Shown here: positions 8,529 to 16,972 of the stretch, one piece after another
Layout of the letters: every line of letters starts with the position of its first letter
Numbering within the stretch: position 1 is the first letter of the stretch
DNA from: Pedobacter xixiisoli
Lineage (GTDB): Bacteria; Bacteroidota; Bacteroidia; Sphingobacteriales; Sphingobacteriaceae
Reading direction: 5' to 3'
Assembly: GCF_900215335.1 (NCBI RefSeq)
Contig: NZ_OCMT01000002.1
Location: 1,337,441-1,401,440 of the forward strand
DNA length: 64,000 nt
Made by a program: the position numbers and the translations under genes
The notes under the pieces: model-generated
The model's database searches: none
What the model was told of the DNA's origin: nothing
Seen by the model: only the letters and a program-made list of their open reading frames with translations

Positions 8529-9878
8529 CTACTTTTTGTCTCCAGAAGTAAATAACTTATCCTTAGATGTTTGCTCTACTTTTAAACCATCTTTAAGTTT
8601 ATTTTGTATAGCCGAATAAGGTCCCGAAACAATTTCTTGTCCAGCTTTTAACCCCGTTTTTACAATAATAAACTGATCATTTTGGATACCCGTGGTTACT
8701 TCTGCTTTTTTCACCGTAGAAGCTTTTGCGTCAAATAAGTAGATATATTGTTTAACCTGCTTATCATTAAGTTTACTCTTTTGCTTTTCGGCATCTTGAG
8801 CACTGCTACTATTATCACCGTCAGTCTTAGCATCAGTAAAAATTGCCTGAATTGGTACAGCTAAGCCGTTCACCGTTTCACTTTCAATATCAACCGTAGC
8901 AGAAAGACCTGGCCTAAATGGCGAAGGCAAATCTTTTGCACCGCCTTTAACTGCACTATATGATGCAGCTAACAATCTTACCTTTACCGAGAAGTTAGTT
9001 ACTTGATCTACCGATGTTGTAGTGGCACCAACTGCAGTTGAAGAACTTGCAATTTCCGTTACCACACCTCTAAATTTCTTACCTGCAAAAGCATCGACTT
9101 CTACGGTTGCGCTATCGCCTAAAGTTACGCGGTTAATATCATTTTCGTTCACATCTACATTTACTTCCATACTGCTCAAGTTAGAAATACGCATAATTTC
9201 TGTACCAGCCATTTGAGACGTACCCAAAATACGATCGCCTAACTCAATTGAAAGTTTAGAAACTACGCCATCAACAGGAGCATAAATAGTAGTTCGAGCT
9301 AAGTTAGCGCCAGCCTCTTTTACACTAGCTCCGGTTTGTTCCAAATTAAATTTAGCTCCTACTACACCTTCTTTTGCACTAGCCAGCGTAGATTTTGCTG
9401 TTAAATATGCCGCTTTAGCATTATCGAACTCTGCGGCAGAAATCACCTTTTTATTAAAAAGCTCAACATTACGCTTGTAAGTTGCCTCTGCGTTTACAAA
9501 GTTAGCCTCCGCTTGTACCAATTGTTGTTGAGCCGAAGCCACACTAGCTTTTTGAGCATTATAAGAAGCAACCGTACGTTCATAGCTAGACTGCAAAATA
9601 TCTGGACGTACCTTACACAACAACTGCCCTTTCTTCACTATATCACCTTCTTTAACCAAAAGCTCCGTCACCTCTCCCGAAACCTCAGAACTTAGTTTAA
9701 CTTCAGTTTCAGGTTGTATTTTTCCACTGGCAGTTACTGTTTCGATAACCGTTTTATTTCCTGCTTTTTCTACGGTAACTTTCTCTACCTGCTTTTTACC
9801 AATTACACCTGTAGCAGCCAATACGATTAGTATTGCGATAATTGCACCTGCGCCTATTAAAATGTGTTTTAACTTCAT
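8529..9878 (-). CDS. Periplasmic adaptor (membrane fusion) protein, HlyD/MacA family
   Basis: 449 residues. A single N-terminal membrane helix (about residues 7-26) is followed by the first lipoyl half (GKIQPETEVKLSSEVSGEV), a long alpha-helical hairpin rich in Ala and Gln (about 105-190), the second lipoyl half (TTIYAPVDGVVSKLSIELGDRI) and beta-barrel/membrane-proximal domains. It resembles MacA-type adaptors that link an inner-membrane ABC or RND pump with TolC. A TolC-family gene lies 60 bp upstream on the same strand, but no permease or ATPase gene adjoins either side, so the partner pump must be encoded elsewhere. A short TCCCGA/TCGGGA hairpin lies between the two genes. Confidence 0.88.
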   Translation of the reverse strand: MKLKHILIGAGAIIAILIVLAATGVIGKKQVEKVTVEKAGNKTVIETVTASGKIQPETEVKLSSEVSGEVTELLVKEGDIVKKGQLLCKVRPDILQSSYERTVASYNAQKASVASAQQQLVQAEANFVNAEATYKRNVELFNKKVISAAEFDNAKAAYLTAKSTLASAKEGVVGAKFNLEQTGASVKEAGANLARTTIYAPVDGVVSKLSIELGDRILGTSQMAGTEIMRISNLSSMEVNVDVNENDINRVTLGDSATVEVDAFAGKKFRGVVTEIASSSTAVGATTTSVDQVTNFSVKVRLLAASYSAVKGGAKDLPSPFRPGLSATVDIESETVNGLAVPIQAIFTDAKTDGDNSSSAQDAEKQKSKLNDKQVKQYIYLFDAKASTVKKAEVTTGIQNDQFIIVKTGLKAGQEIVSGPYSAIQNKLKDGLKVEQTSKDKLFTSGDKK

Positions 9879-9896
9879 AATTATTTAATATTCCAA

Positions 9897-9912
9897 TCCC
9901 GAATGGTCGGGA
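9897..9912. repeat. Small TCCCGA-TCGGGA hairpin between tolC-like and adaptor genes
   Basis: Six-base perfect arms with a 4-nt loop inside a presumed operon. There is no T run, so it is more likely an mRNA-processing or extragenic palindrome than a terminator. Confidence 0.45.
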
Positions 9913-9938
9913 CAAGTCGTGGTTTCTTTTTGTATTAA

Positions 9939-11381
9939 TTAAAATGCGATTTGTTTGCCTAAATAGTAATCTATCACTTTCGATTTGAATAACAAATCGT
10001 ACTTAGCCTGTATCATATCTATTTCTGCTTTGTTTCTATTCGTTTGTGCAGTACTAAATTCTACAGAATTAGCCAAACCAACGTTATAGCGCTGTTCGAT
10101 TACGAAAAAAGCATCTTTTTGTGCCGCAAATGCATTTGTAGTAGATCGGAATCTACTTTCAGCAGCTCTTAAATCGGCAACTGCCTGATAAATAACCTTA
10201 TTAAGATTATTTTTCGAAAGCTGCTCGTCAACTTGTGCATTTTGATAATTGATTTTTGCTCTTCTCACATTAGAACGAGCTTGATATCCATTAAAAATTG
10301 GAATAGAAAGACTAAAACCAACAAACTGATTAAAGTTGTCTTGAATCTGTGAGCCAAAGCTATAATTGGACAAAGTTCTCAGGATATCTGGAACTTCATT
10401 TACAACGGGTTGTTGGGTACCTTGTACTTTTCCAATAACAACCTCTTTAAGACCATTATTTACTTCTGTTACTTTTGGTTTTATGCTAGAATAATTGGAA
10501 CCTACGCCACCACCAAATGATAACCGGGGATAATAAGTTCCTCTTGCAACATCAATTGCTTTTTCTGCTGCCTGAGCTCTTAAAGAAGCCAACCTAATAT
10601 CAGGGAATACAGTCATTGCCGTTGCAACTACTTCTGGTGCACTGTAACTATTTTTAGCATAAGTAATGGCATCTACTAATGGCACCTGTACTTCAAACTT
10701 ATTATCAGATGGCAATTCCATCAACTGGTTAAGTGTCAAATAAGAAATTGCTAAGTTATTTTGAGCATTAGTAACTTCAAGTTCCGAGGTGGCAACTTGT
10801 GACTTAGCTTGTGAAACATCGGCTAAAGTTTTATTACCTACATCCAACAATTGTTGTTGTTGATTTAATGTCTGTTTAGCTACTTCTAGCTGTTGCTGTG
10901 CGGCTTTTAGTAAATCTTTATTAAACAAAATTTGCATATAAGACGTAACCACTTGTAGTATCAAATCGTTTTTAACTTTTTCTACATTAGCCTTATCCGC
11001 ATCCAACAATAACTTATTCTGCTTAATTTGATTAACTTTTTGGCCTCCAGCAAATAAATCTACACTTCCGTTAATACTTCCACTAGCGGCATTAAACTGT
11101 TGACTAATAAATTGGTTAGTAGATGGGTCAATACTTCTACCAAAGTTTCTATTACCATTAATACTTCCACTTATAGATGGCAGTAACGCATTTTTCGATT
11201 GACCGTAATTTTCATCGGCCAATGCTGCACTAAACTGCGCCTGCTTTACCTGCAAATTGTTATTTAGCGTTTTATCTATCGCCTGCTGAATGGTAATCAC
11301 TTCTTGTGCTGAGGCTGTAAAACCTGCCACAGACAGGGAGAACGCCGCAAACAAAAAGCTTATTTTAGAAGTTTGTCTCAT
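9939..11381 (-). CDS. TolC-family outer-membrane efflux protein
   Basis: 480 residues. A signal peptide (MRQTSKISFLFAAFSLSVAG to ASAQE) is followed by two outer-membrane-efflux-protein repeats with long heptad-rich helices (about 55-230 and 265-470). Motifs such as ITIQQAIDKTLNNNLQVKQA and YQARSNVRRAKINYQNAQ are typical of the family. It should form the trimeric outer-membrane channel for the adaptor encoded downstream. A near-consensus -7 element (TATAATTG, minus strand, 11394-11401) lies 12 bases upstream of the ATG at 11381. Confidence 0.88.
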   Translation of the reverse strand: MRQTSKISFLFAAFSLSVAGFTASAQEVITIQQAIDKTLNNNLQVKQAQFSAALADENYGQSKNALLPSISGSINGNRNFGRSIDPSTNQFISQQFNAASGSINGSVDLFAGGQKVNQIKQNKLLLDADKANVEKVKNDLILQVVTSYMQILFNKDLLKAAQQQLEVAKQTLNQQQQLLDVGNKTLADVSQAKSQVATSELEVTNAQNNLAISYLTLNQLMELPSDNKFEVQVPLVDAITYAKNSYSAPEVVATAMTVFPDIRLASLRAQAAEKAIDVARGTYYPRLSFGGGVGSNYSSIKPKVTEVNNGLKEVVIGKVQGTQQPVVNEVPDILRTLSNYSFGSQIQDNFNQFVGFSLSIPIFNGYQARSNVRRAKINYQNAQVDEQLSKNNLNKVIYQAVADLRAAESRFRSTTNAFAAQKDAFFVIEQRYNVGLANSVEFSTAQTNRNKAEIDMIQAKYDLLFKSKVIDYYLGKQIAF

Positions 11382-11464
11382 AAATTTCGTTCACAATTAT
11401 AAATAAACGGGAGGTCGTTTTTTGTAAATTTTTAACTATAGTGCTTAAATATTACTTTTACAGC

Positions 11465-12124
11465 ATGTACACTGTTAGACCGCCCTTTTTTCTCAAATGG
11501 TTTTATCCCAATTTAATTTGGAATAAAGATACCAAAGAAAAAATCGTTTATCTCACCTTTGACGATGGTCCAATACCAAATGTTACAGACTTTGTGTTAA
11601 ATACATTAAAAAGCTTTGATGTTAAAGCTACGTTTTTTTGCATTGGCGACAATATCCAAAAACATCCACAAGTATTTGAGCGCATTAAAAGAGAAGGTCA
11701 TGCTATCGGCAACCATACTTACAACCACCTAAAAGGATGGAAAACAGAGAACGAAACCTACATCAATAATTTTTGGAAATGTCAAGAATTAACAAATACT
11801 AATTTGTTTCGCCCGCCATATGGGAGGATTAAGAAAAGTCAGATTAAGGATTTAGTTAAGAGTTGCGAGTTGCGAGTTATGGTCAATACACAACCCACAA
11901 CCCATAATCAGAAACTAGATATAGTGATGTGGGATGTATTAAGTGGTGATTTTGACATCAATTTAGCTCCAGAAAAATGTTATGAAAACGTAATTAGCAA
12001 AACTAGAAATGGTTCTATCATCGTATTTCACGATAGTTTAAAAGCTTGGGAAAGACTAGAATATGCGCTACCAAAATCGATTGAATCTCTTTTAAAGAAA
12101 GGTTTTCGATTCGAAACACTTTAA
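11465..12124 (+). CDS. Polysaccharide deacetylase (NodB domain, CE4) with a repeat-derived insertion
   Basis: 219 residues from the ATG at 11465 (MYTVRPPFFLKWFYPNLIW), which fits the N-terminus of Bacteroidota relatives better than the ATG eight codons upstream. CE4 motifs are intact: TFDDGP (residues 31-36, base and metal Asp), HTYNH (84-88, metal His), FRPPYG (115-120), and the C-terminal MWDVLSGDFD and IIVFHD. It would remove N-acetyl groups from cell-wall or surface glycan. Residues about 133-149 (SCELRVMVNTQPTTHNQ) are encoded by 11861-11910, a low-complexity run of the GAGTTGC type resembling extragenic repeats of this lineage; it sits in a loop between the RPPYG motif and the next strand. 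The frame is kept, so the enzyme may remain active. Confidence 0.88.
   Translation: MYTVRPPFFLKWFYPNLIWNKDTKEKIVYLTFDDGPIPNVTDFVLNTLKSFDVKATFFCIGDNIQKHPQVFERIKREGHAIGNHTYNHLKGWKTENETYINNFWKCQELTNTNLFRPPYGRIKKSQIKDLVKSCELRVMVNTQPTTHNQKLDIVMWDVLSGDFDINLAPEKCYENVISKTRNGSIIVFHDSLKAWERLEYALPKSIESLLKKGFRFETL
11861..11910. repeat. GAGTTGC-type repeat inside the deacetylase gene
   Basis: AGTTGCGAGTTGCGAGTTA is followed by an ACAACCCACAACCCATAA stretch; TTATGG and CCATAA form partial inverted arms. Such word-like repeats are normally found between genes, and here one lies in frame within a coding sequence. Confidence 0.5.
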
Positions 12125-12220
12125 TTTTTGGCTTTTCTATGGATTCGTGAAGTTTTTTTCATCCTTAATATTAAAAACATATAGCAAATCTTATTTTAGC
12201 CATTCAATTAAAAGGAAACC

Positions 12221-13147
12221 ATGAACAAACTATCTAAAGCCATTCTCGTTCTCACAATTTGTGCAAATACTTTTACCCTAAACGCCCAAGATAGAGAGCT
12301 AACTGTTAGTAGTAAAAGAAACGAAGACAAGAGCGTTACACTTACCGCCGAAAAAACTTCTCCAGGAACTTATACCGTTGTTTTAAATTTTAGGGAACTA
12401 ACCAACACTCACAGCGTTAGCGACCCTACTTATAAGGTTAAACACAGCGGAGGCAACTTCCTTACTTTAACGCCTAGCAATAGAGACCAAAGTATTGGCT
12501 ATGCATATAGCTACAGTTACATTAGAGGAGAACTTAACCCAAAGTATAACCCACTTTTTGTGTATGCATTACCTTATGGAAAAGGTAAGAAAGTAAGAGC
12601 CACTGAAGCTAATTTCCTGAATGCTACTTATTTTGGTTCTACTACTCCTGATGATTGGAAATCTTATCGTTTTTATACCGAAGAAATAGATACCGTAACA
12701 GCAGTTAGAAAAGGGATTGTAGTCAGCGTTTCCGACTTGTATGACGAAGACACCAAAGACCTGAAATATACCAGTAAAGTAAATACCATCGTTATAGAAC
12801 ATGCTGATGGCACACTCGCAAATTACCGAGGTTTCAAGAAAGGTATTTTTGTGAAACAGGGTCAAACTGTATTCCCTGGTACAGCACTGGGAATGAATAA
12901 CATTACCAATGAGCGTTATGGTATTTCATTGATGATTACTTATTTGAAATCTGCGGATATAGGTGCAGCAAAAAAGAACACTAAAGAATCTAAAAGTCTG
13001 TATGGTTTTGTTACGCCCTATTTTTGCACCACAGCTAATGCCAATGGTATTTTAACCAATCAGAAATATTATACCTCAGCCATTACTCCAGAAATTATCC
13101 AGAAAGAAATGACGAAAAAAGAGATTAAAAATTTAGGAAAGAAATAA
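12221..13147 (+). CDS. Secreted M23-peptidase-like protein lacking the zinc ligands
   Basis: 308 residues. A signal peptide MNKLSKAILVLTICANTFTL then NAQ. The C-terminal half keeps the M23 (lysostaphin-type) fold pattern: VRKGIVVSVSD, NTIVIEHADGTLANYRGF, VKQGQTVFPGTALG. The catalytic residues seem gone. The first HxxxD region reads WKSYRFYTEEID, the usual YxHL is YRGF, and the final HxH is replaced by GISLMITYL. This suggests a non-catalytic binding domain or a regulator of cell-wall enzymes, similar in idea to EnvC/NlpD; that is inference. A lipoprotein gene follows 17 bp downstream, probably in the same transcript. A near-consensus -7 element (TATTTTAG, 12192-12199) precedes it. Confidence 0.75.
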   Translation: MNKLSKAILVLTICANTFTLNAQDRELTVSSKRNEDKSVTLTAEKTSPGTYTVVLNFRELTNTHSVSDPTYKVKHSGGNFLTLTPSNRDQSIGYAYSYSYIRGELNPKYNPLFVYALPYGKGKKVRATEANFLNATYFGSTTPDDWKSYRFYTEEIDTVTAVRKGIVVSVSDLYDEDTKDLKYTSKVNTIVIEHADGTLANYRGFKKGIFVKQGQTVFPGTALGMNNITNERYGISLMITYLKSADIGAAKKNTKESKSLYGFVTPYFCTTANANGILTNQKYYTSAITPEIIQKEMTKKEIKNLGKK

Positions 13148-13164
13148 TCTCACAGAGACAAAGC

Positions 13165-13764
13165 ATGAAGAAATACCTATTTTTCTTACTCGTATTATGC
13201 TTATTTTCTTGTACACCCTCAGTAGAAAAAGACTTTAAAAAAATCCCCACTGAATTTGATACTTTAGAAAACCTCATTAAACATATCAATCCTTCAAAAA
13301 AATACATTTATTGGGAATGTGTTTATAAGGAATATGAAAAGACATCAAAAGTAATTATTAGTAAAGGAGATAGTTCTAGTATTAGAAATCTAAAATATGA
13401 TGTCCCGAGAGATGGCTTTATCAATAAAAATTGGACCGGTTATTATTACATAGCGTATCAAGATGGAAAAAAACTGAAATATGCTTACGACACGAAAAGC
13501 CTTCAAACGTTTATTGGTAAAATAGACAATTTAGCCAATGCTTTACTCATTGCAGAAACGCAGAATTTCTCAGTTGACTTAAAGAAAAAATTAGGAAGCT
13601 CCTATAAAAAAACATCTAATGGATTTGAGCTTCACCTAGCTAAATTTCATTCATGCCCGACACAAACTGAAGCTTTTAAAATTTCAATTGACACACTTGG
13701 CAATTTGGAACCTAAGACTTTAAACTATTTTTACAATGTCTATAAAGATGTCTGCGCTGATTAA
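13165..13764 (+). CDS. Lipoprotein of unknown function
   Basis: 199 residues. MKKYLFFLLVLCLFS followed by Cys-16 is a clear lipoprotein signal peptide. The mature part has alternating charged and aromatic residues (YIYWECVYKEYEKT, GYYYIAYQDGKKLKYAYDTKS) and three further cysteines at residues 53, 171 and 198, which could form a disulfide. I do not recognise a family. It is 17 bp downstream of the M23-like gene and probably co-transcribed, so a shared role at the cell envelope is plausible. Confidence 0.65.
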   Translation: MKKYLFFLLVLCLFSCTPSVEKDFKKIPTEFDTLENLIKHINPSKKYIYWECVYKEYEKTSKVIISKGDSSSIRNLKYDVPRDGFINKNWTGYYYIAYQDGKKLKYAYDTKSLQTFIGKIDNLANALLIAETQNFSVDLKKKLGSSYKKTSNGFELHLAKFHSCPTQTEAFKISIDTLGNLEPKTLNYFYNVYKDVCAD

Positions 13765-13883
13765 ATCTTGTGTTCTATAATGAGAATTACAACTTAATAT
13801 TTTAAGCTTACAATTCCGCTGTTTAGAATAATTCCAAATTAGCTAATCGCCTGCCTAGATTATATTTAAAGATAGTTTTTTGT

Positions 13884-13891
13884 TATTTTTG
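13884..13891 (+). promoter_or_regulatory. Candidate -7 promoter element upstream of acnB
   Basis: TATTTTTG fits TAnnTTTG. It would give a leader of about 125 nt before the ATG at 14022. No clear -33 element was found. Confidence 0.35.
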
Positions 13892-14021
13892 GTCTTGACC
13901 ATAAAACTGCGTTCTTTGGTCGTTAAACACAAATTAATCCACGAAAACCAGTATTCTTTTTTTAAAAAACAGGTTGTGTATCTTATCGCAACCTCCATAG
14001 AAAAAGAATAACACAACTAAG

Positions 14022-16787
14022 ATGAGTATTTATAACGATTATATCCAGGAGATTGAAGAGAGAAAAACCCAAAATCTTCACCCTAAACCTATTGATGGAG
14101 CAGATTTATTAAGTGAAATTATTGCTCAAATCAAAGACACCAACAACGCCAACAGAGAAGATTCAGTTAAGTTTTTTATCTACAATACTTTGCCAGGCAC
14201 TACTAGCGCAGCTAGTGTAAAGGCACAATTCTTAAAAGAAATCATTTTGGGCGAAGCTGTTGTTGCAGAAATTACGCCTGACTTTGCTTTCGAATTGTTA
14301 TCACACATGAAGGGCGGACCTTCTATTAAAGTTTTATTGGACATTGCCTTAGCTGATGATGCGGAGAAGGCTCAAAAAGCAGCTGATGTTCTTAAAACAC
14401 AAGTTTTCTTATACGATGCTGATACAGACCGTTTAAAAGAAGCTTATCAAAATGAAAATCCTATCGCTAAGCAAATATTAGAAAGTTACGCTAAAGCCGA
14501 ATTCTTCACCAAATTACCTGAGGTTGCCGAAGAAATCAAAGTGGTAACTTTTATTGCTGGCATTGGAGATATTTCTACGGATTTATTATCTCCAGGTAAC
14601 CAAGCGCACTCTCGTTCTGATCGTGAGCTGCATGGTAAATGCATGATTACACCAGAAGCTCAAGAACAAATCCAAGCGTTACAAGCGCAACATCCAGACA
14701 AAAGCGTGATGTTAGTAGCTGAAAAAGGCACCATGGGTGTAGGTTCTTCACGTATGTCGGGGGTAAACAACGTAGCGCTTTGGACTGGAAAAAAATCTAG
14801 CCCTTATGTTCCCTTTGTAAATATTGCTCCAATTGTTGGTGGTACTAATGGTATTTCTCCAATTTTCTTAACTACAGTAGATGTTACTGGCGGTATCGGT
14901 ATCGACCTTAAAAACTGGGTAAAGAAAACTGACGAAAATGGCGACCTTATTCGTAACGAAAGCGGTGAGCCAGTTTTGGAGGAGGCTTTTTCTGTAGCAA
15001 CAGGAACGGTATTGACCATCAATACAAAAACTAAAAAACTATCTAACGGAGAGCAAGAGCTGATTGATATTTCAAAAGCATTAACTCCGCAGAAAATGGA
15101 ATTTATTAAGGCTGGCGGTTCTTACGCCATCGTTTTTGGTAAAAAAATCCAAACTTTTGCGGCTAGAGTTTTAGGAATAGAAGCTCCGCTAGTTTATGCC
15201 CCAGCAAAAGAAGTTTCTATCGAAGGCCAAGGCTTAACTGCTGTAGAAAAAATATTCAATAAAAATGCAGTAGGCATAGCTCAAGGAAAAGTTTTACATG
15301 CTGGTTCTGATGTTCGTGTTGAGGTAAACATTGTAGGCTCTCAGGACACCACAGGTTTAATGACTGCTCAAGAATTAGAGGCAATGGCTGCTACAGTAAT
15401 CTCTCCAATTGTTGATGGCGCTTATCAGTCTGGTTGCCACACGGCTTCTGTTTGGGATAAAAAAGCACAGGCCAACATCCCGAAATTAATGAAGTTCATG
15501 AACGATTTCGGTGTAATCACCGCTCGTGACCCGAAAGGCGAATATCATTCAATGACTGACGTTATTCACAAAGTATTGAACGACATCACCATTGACGAGT
15601 GGGCAATTATCATCGGTGGAGATTCACATACACGTATGTCTAAAGGTGTTGCTTTCGGAGCAGATTCTGGTACAGTAGCCCTAGCTTTGGCAACTGGCGA
15701 GGCTTCTATGCCAATCCCTGAATCGGTAAAAGTAACTTTCAAAGGTGCAATGAAAGAACACATGGATTTCCGTGATGTGGTTCATGCAACGCAATTACAG
15801 ATGTTGCAACAATTTGATGGCGAAAACGTATTCCAAGGTCGTATTATCGAGGTACACATCGGTACTTTATTGGCCGACCAAGCCTTTACTTTTACTGATT
15901 GGACAGCAGAAATGAAAGCTAAAGCTTCCATCTGTATTTCTCAAGATGATACTTTAATCGAGTCCTTAGAAATTGCGAAAAGCCGTATTCAAATCATGAT
16001 TGACAAAGGTATGGACAACCATAACCAAGTTCTTCAAGGATTAATCAATAAAGCAAACAAACGTATCGAGGAAATTAAAACGGGTATTAAACCTGCTTTA
16101 ACTCCAGATGATAACGCCAAGTATTACGCAGAAGTAGTAATTGATTTGGATATCATCAACGAGCCAATGATTGCTGACCCAGATGTAAATAACGCTGACG
16201 TTTCTAAACGCTACACACATGATACCATCAGAGATTTAACTTTCTATGGTGGCGATAAAAAAGTAGACCTTGGTTTCGTAGGTTCTTGCATGGTACATAA
16301 AGACGATTTAAAAATCGTTTCTCAAATGTTGAAAAACGTAGAGACGCAAACTGGTTCTGTATCATTCAAAGCTCCTTTGGTGGTTGCGGCGCCTACTTAT
16401 AACATCATCGACGAGTTAAAAGCAGAAGGCGACTGGGAATATTTACAGAAATATTCTGGATTTGAATTCAGCGATGCTTTACCAAAAAGTTCAGCTCGTA
16501 CCGAATATGAAAATATCATGTATTTAGAGCGACCAGGTTGTAATTTATGCATGGGTAACCAAGAAAAAGCTGCCAAAGGCGATACCGTAATGGCTACCTC
16601 TACCCGTTTGTTCCAAGGTCGTGTGGTAGAAGACAGAGATGGCAAAAAAGGAGAATCTTTATTGGCATCTACGCCAGTGGTAGTTCTTTCTGCAATCTTA
16701 GGTCGTATCCCAAGCATCGAAGAATATAAATTAGCAGTAGAAGGTATCAATCTAACTAAGTTTACCCCTATTTCTACGAAGCAATAA
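14022..16787 (+). CDS. acnB: Aconitate hydratase B / 2-methylisocitrate dehydratase
   Basis: 921 residues; AcnB enzymes are about 860-930. The N-terminal HEAT-like region (residues 1-160), the swivel domain with the TMGVGSSRMSGVNN segment, and the catalytic domains with GGDSHTRMSKGVAFGADSG and the cluster-binding GCNLCMGNQEKA (two of the three 4Fe-4S cysteines) are all present. It interconverts citrate and isocitrate in the TCA cycle, and AcnB-type enzymes can also dehydrate 2-methylisocitrate. The second aconitase gene follows 185 bp downstream, separated by a terminator, so the two are adjacent but probably independently transcribed. Confidence 0.95.
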   Translation: MSIYNDYIQEIEERKTQNLHPKPIDGADLLSEIIAQIKDTNNANREDSVKFFIYNTLPGTTSAASVKAQFLKEIILGEAVVAEITPDFAFELLSHMKGGPSIKVLLDIALADDAEKAQKAADVLKTQVFLYDADTDRLKEAYQNENPIAKQILESYAKAEFFTKLPEVAEEIKVVTFIAGIGDISTDLLSPGNQAHSRSDRELHGKCMITPEAQEQIQALQAQHPDKSVMLVAEKGTMGVGSSRMSGVNNVALWTGKKSSPYVPFVNIAPIVGGTNGISPIFLTTVDVTGGIGIDLKNWVKKTDENGDLIRNESGEPVLEEAFSVATGTVLTINTKTKKLSNGEQELIDISKALTPQKMEFIKAGGSYAIVFGKKIQTFAARVLGIEAPLVYAPAKEVSIEGQGLTAVEKIFNKNAVGIAQGKVLHAGSDVRVEVNIVGSQDTTGLMTAQELEAMAATVISPIVDGAYQSGCHTASVWDKKAQANIPKLMKFMNDFGVITARDPKGEYHSMTDVIHKVLNDITIDEWAIIIGGDSHTRMSKGVAFGADSGTVALALATGEASMPIPESVKVTFKGAMKEHMDFRDVVHATQLQMLQQFDGENVFQGRIIEVHIGTLLADQAFTFTDWTAEMKAKASICISQDDTLIESLEIAKSRIQIMIDKGMDNHNQVLQGLINKANKRIEEIKTGIKPALTPDDNAKYYAEVVIDLDIINEPMIADPDVNNADVSKRYTHDTIRDLTFYGGDKKVDLGFVGSCMVHKDDLKIVSQMLKNVETQTGSVSFKAPLVVAAPTYNIIDELKAEGDWEYLQKYSGFEFSDALPKSSARTEYENIMYLERPGCNLCMGNQEKAAKGDTVMATSTRLFQGRVVEDRDGKKGESLLASTPVVVLSAILGRIPSIEEYKLAVEGINLTKFTPISTKQ

Positions 16788-16813
16788 GACATTTTATTTG
16801 TCAATACATAAAG

Positions 16814-16846
16814 AAGGCCATCCCGATAATCGAGATGGCCTTTTGT
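16814..16846 (+). terminator. Terminator between the two aconitase genes
   Basis: Stem AAGGCCATC / GATGGCCTT followed by TTTTG; a typical intrinsic terminator. Confidence 0.8.
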
Positions 16847-16972
16847 TTAAGCAAAAAAAATTGCATAGAATGTTTTTAAATAACACAATTTGACAAATCT
16901 CAAAAACAACTGTCTTGAAAATTGTTTAATTTAGATAACATCGTTATTGATGATAATTTTAACAAAACAATT

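Noticed and set aside
16928..16934. Promoter for the second aconitase (TAATTTAG)
   Set aside because: One mismatch to TAnnTTTG and no -33 element at a proper distance; not listed as a feature.
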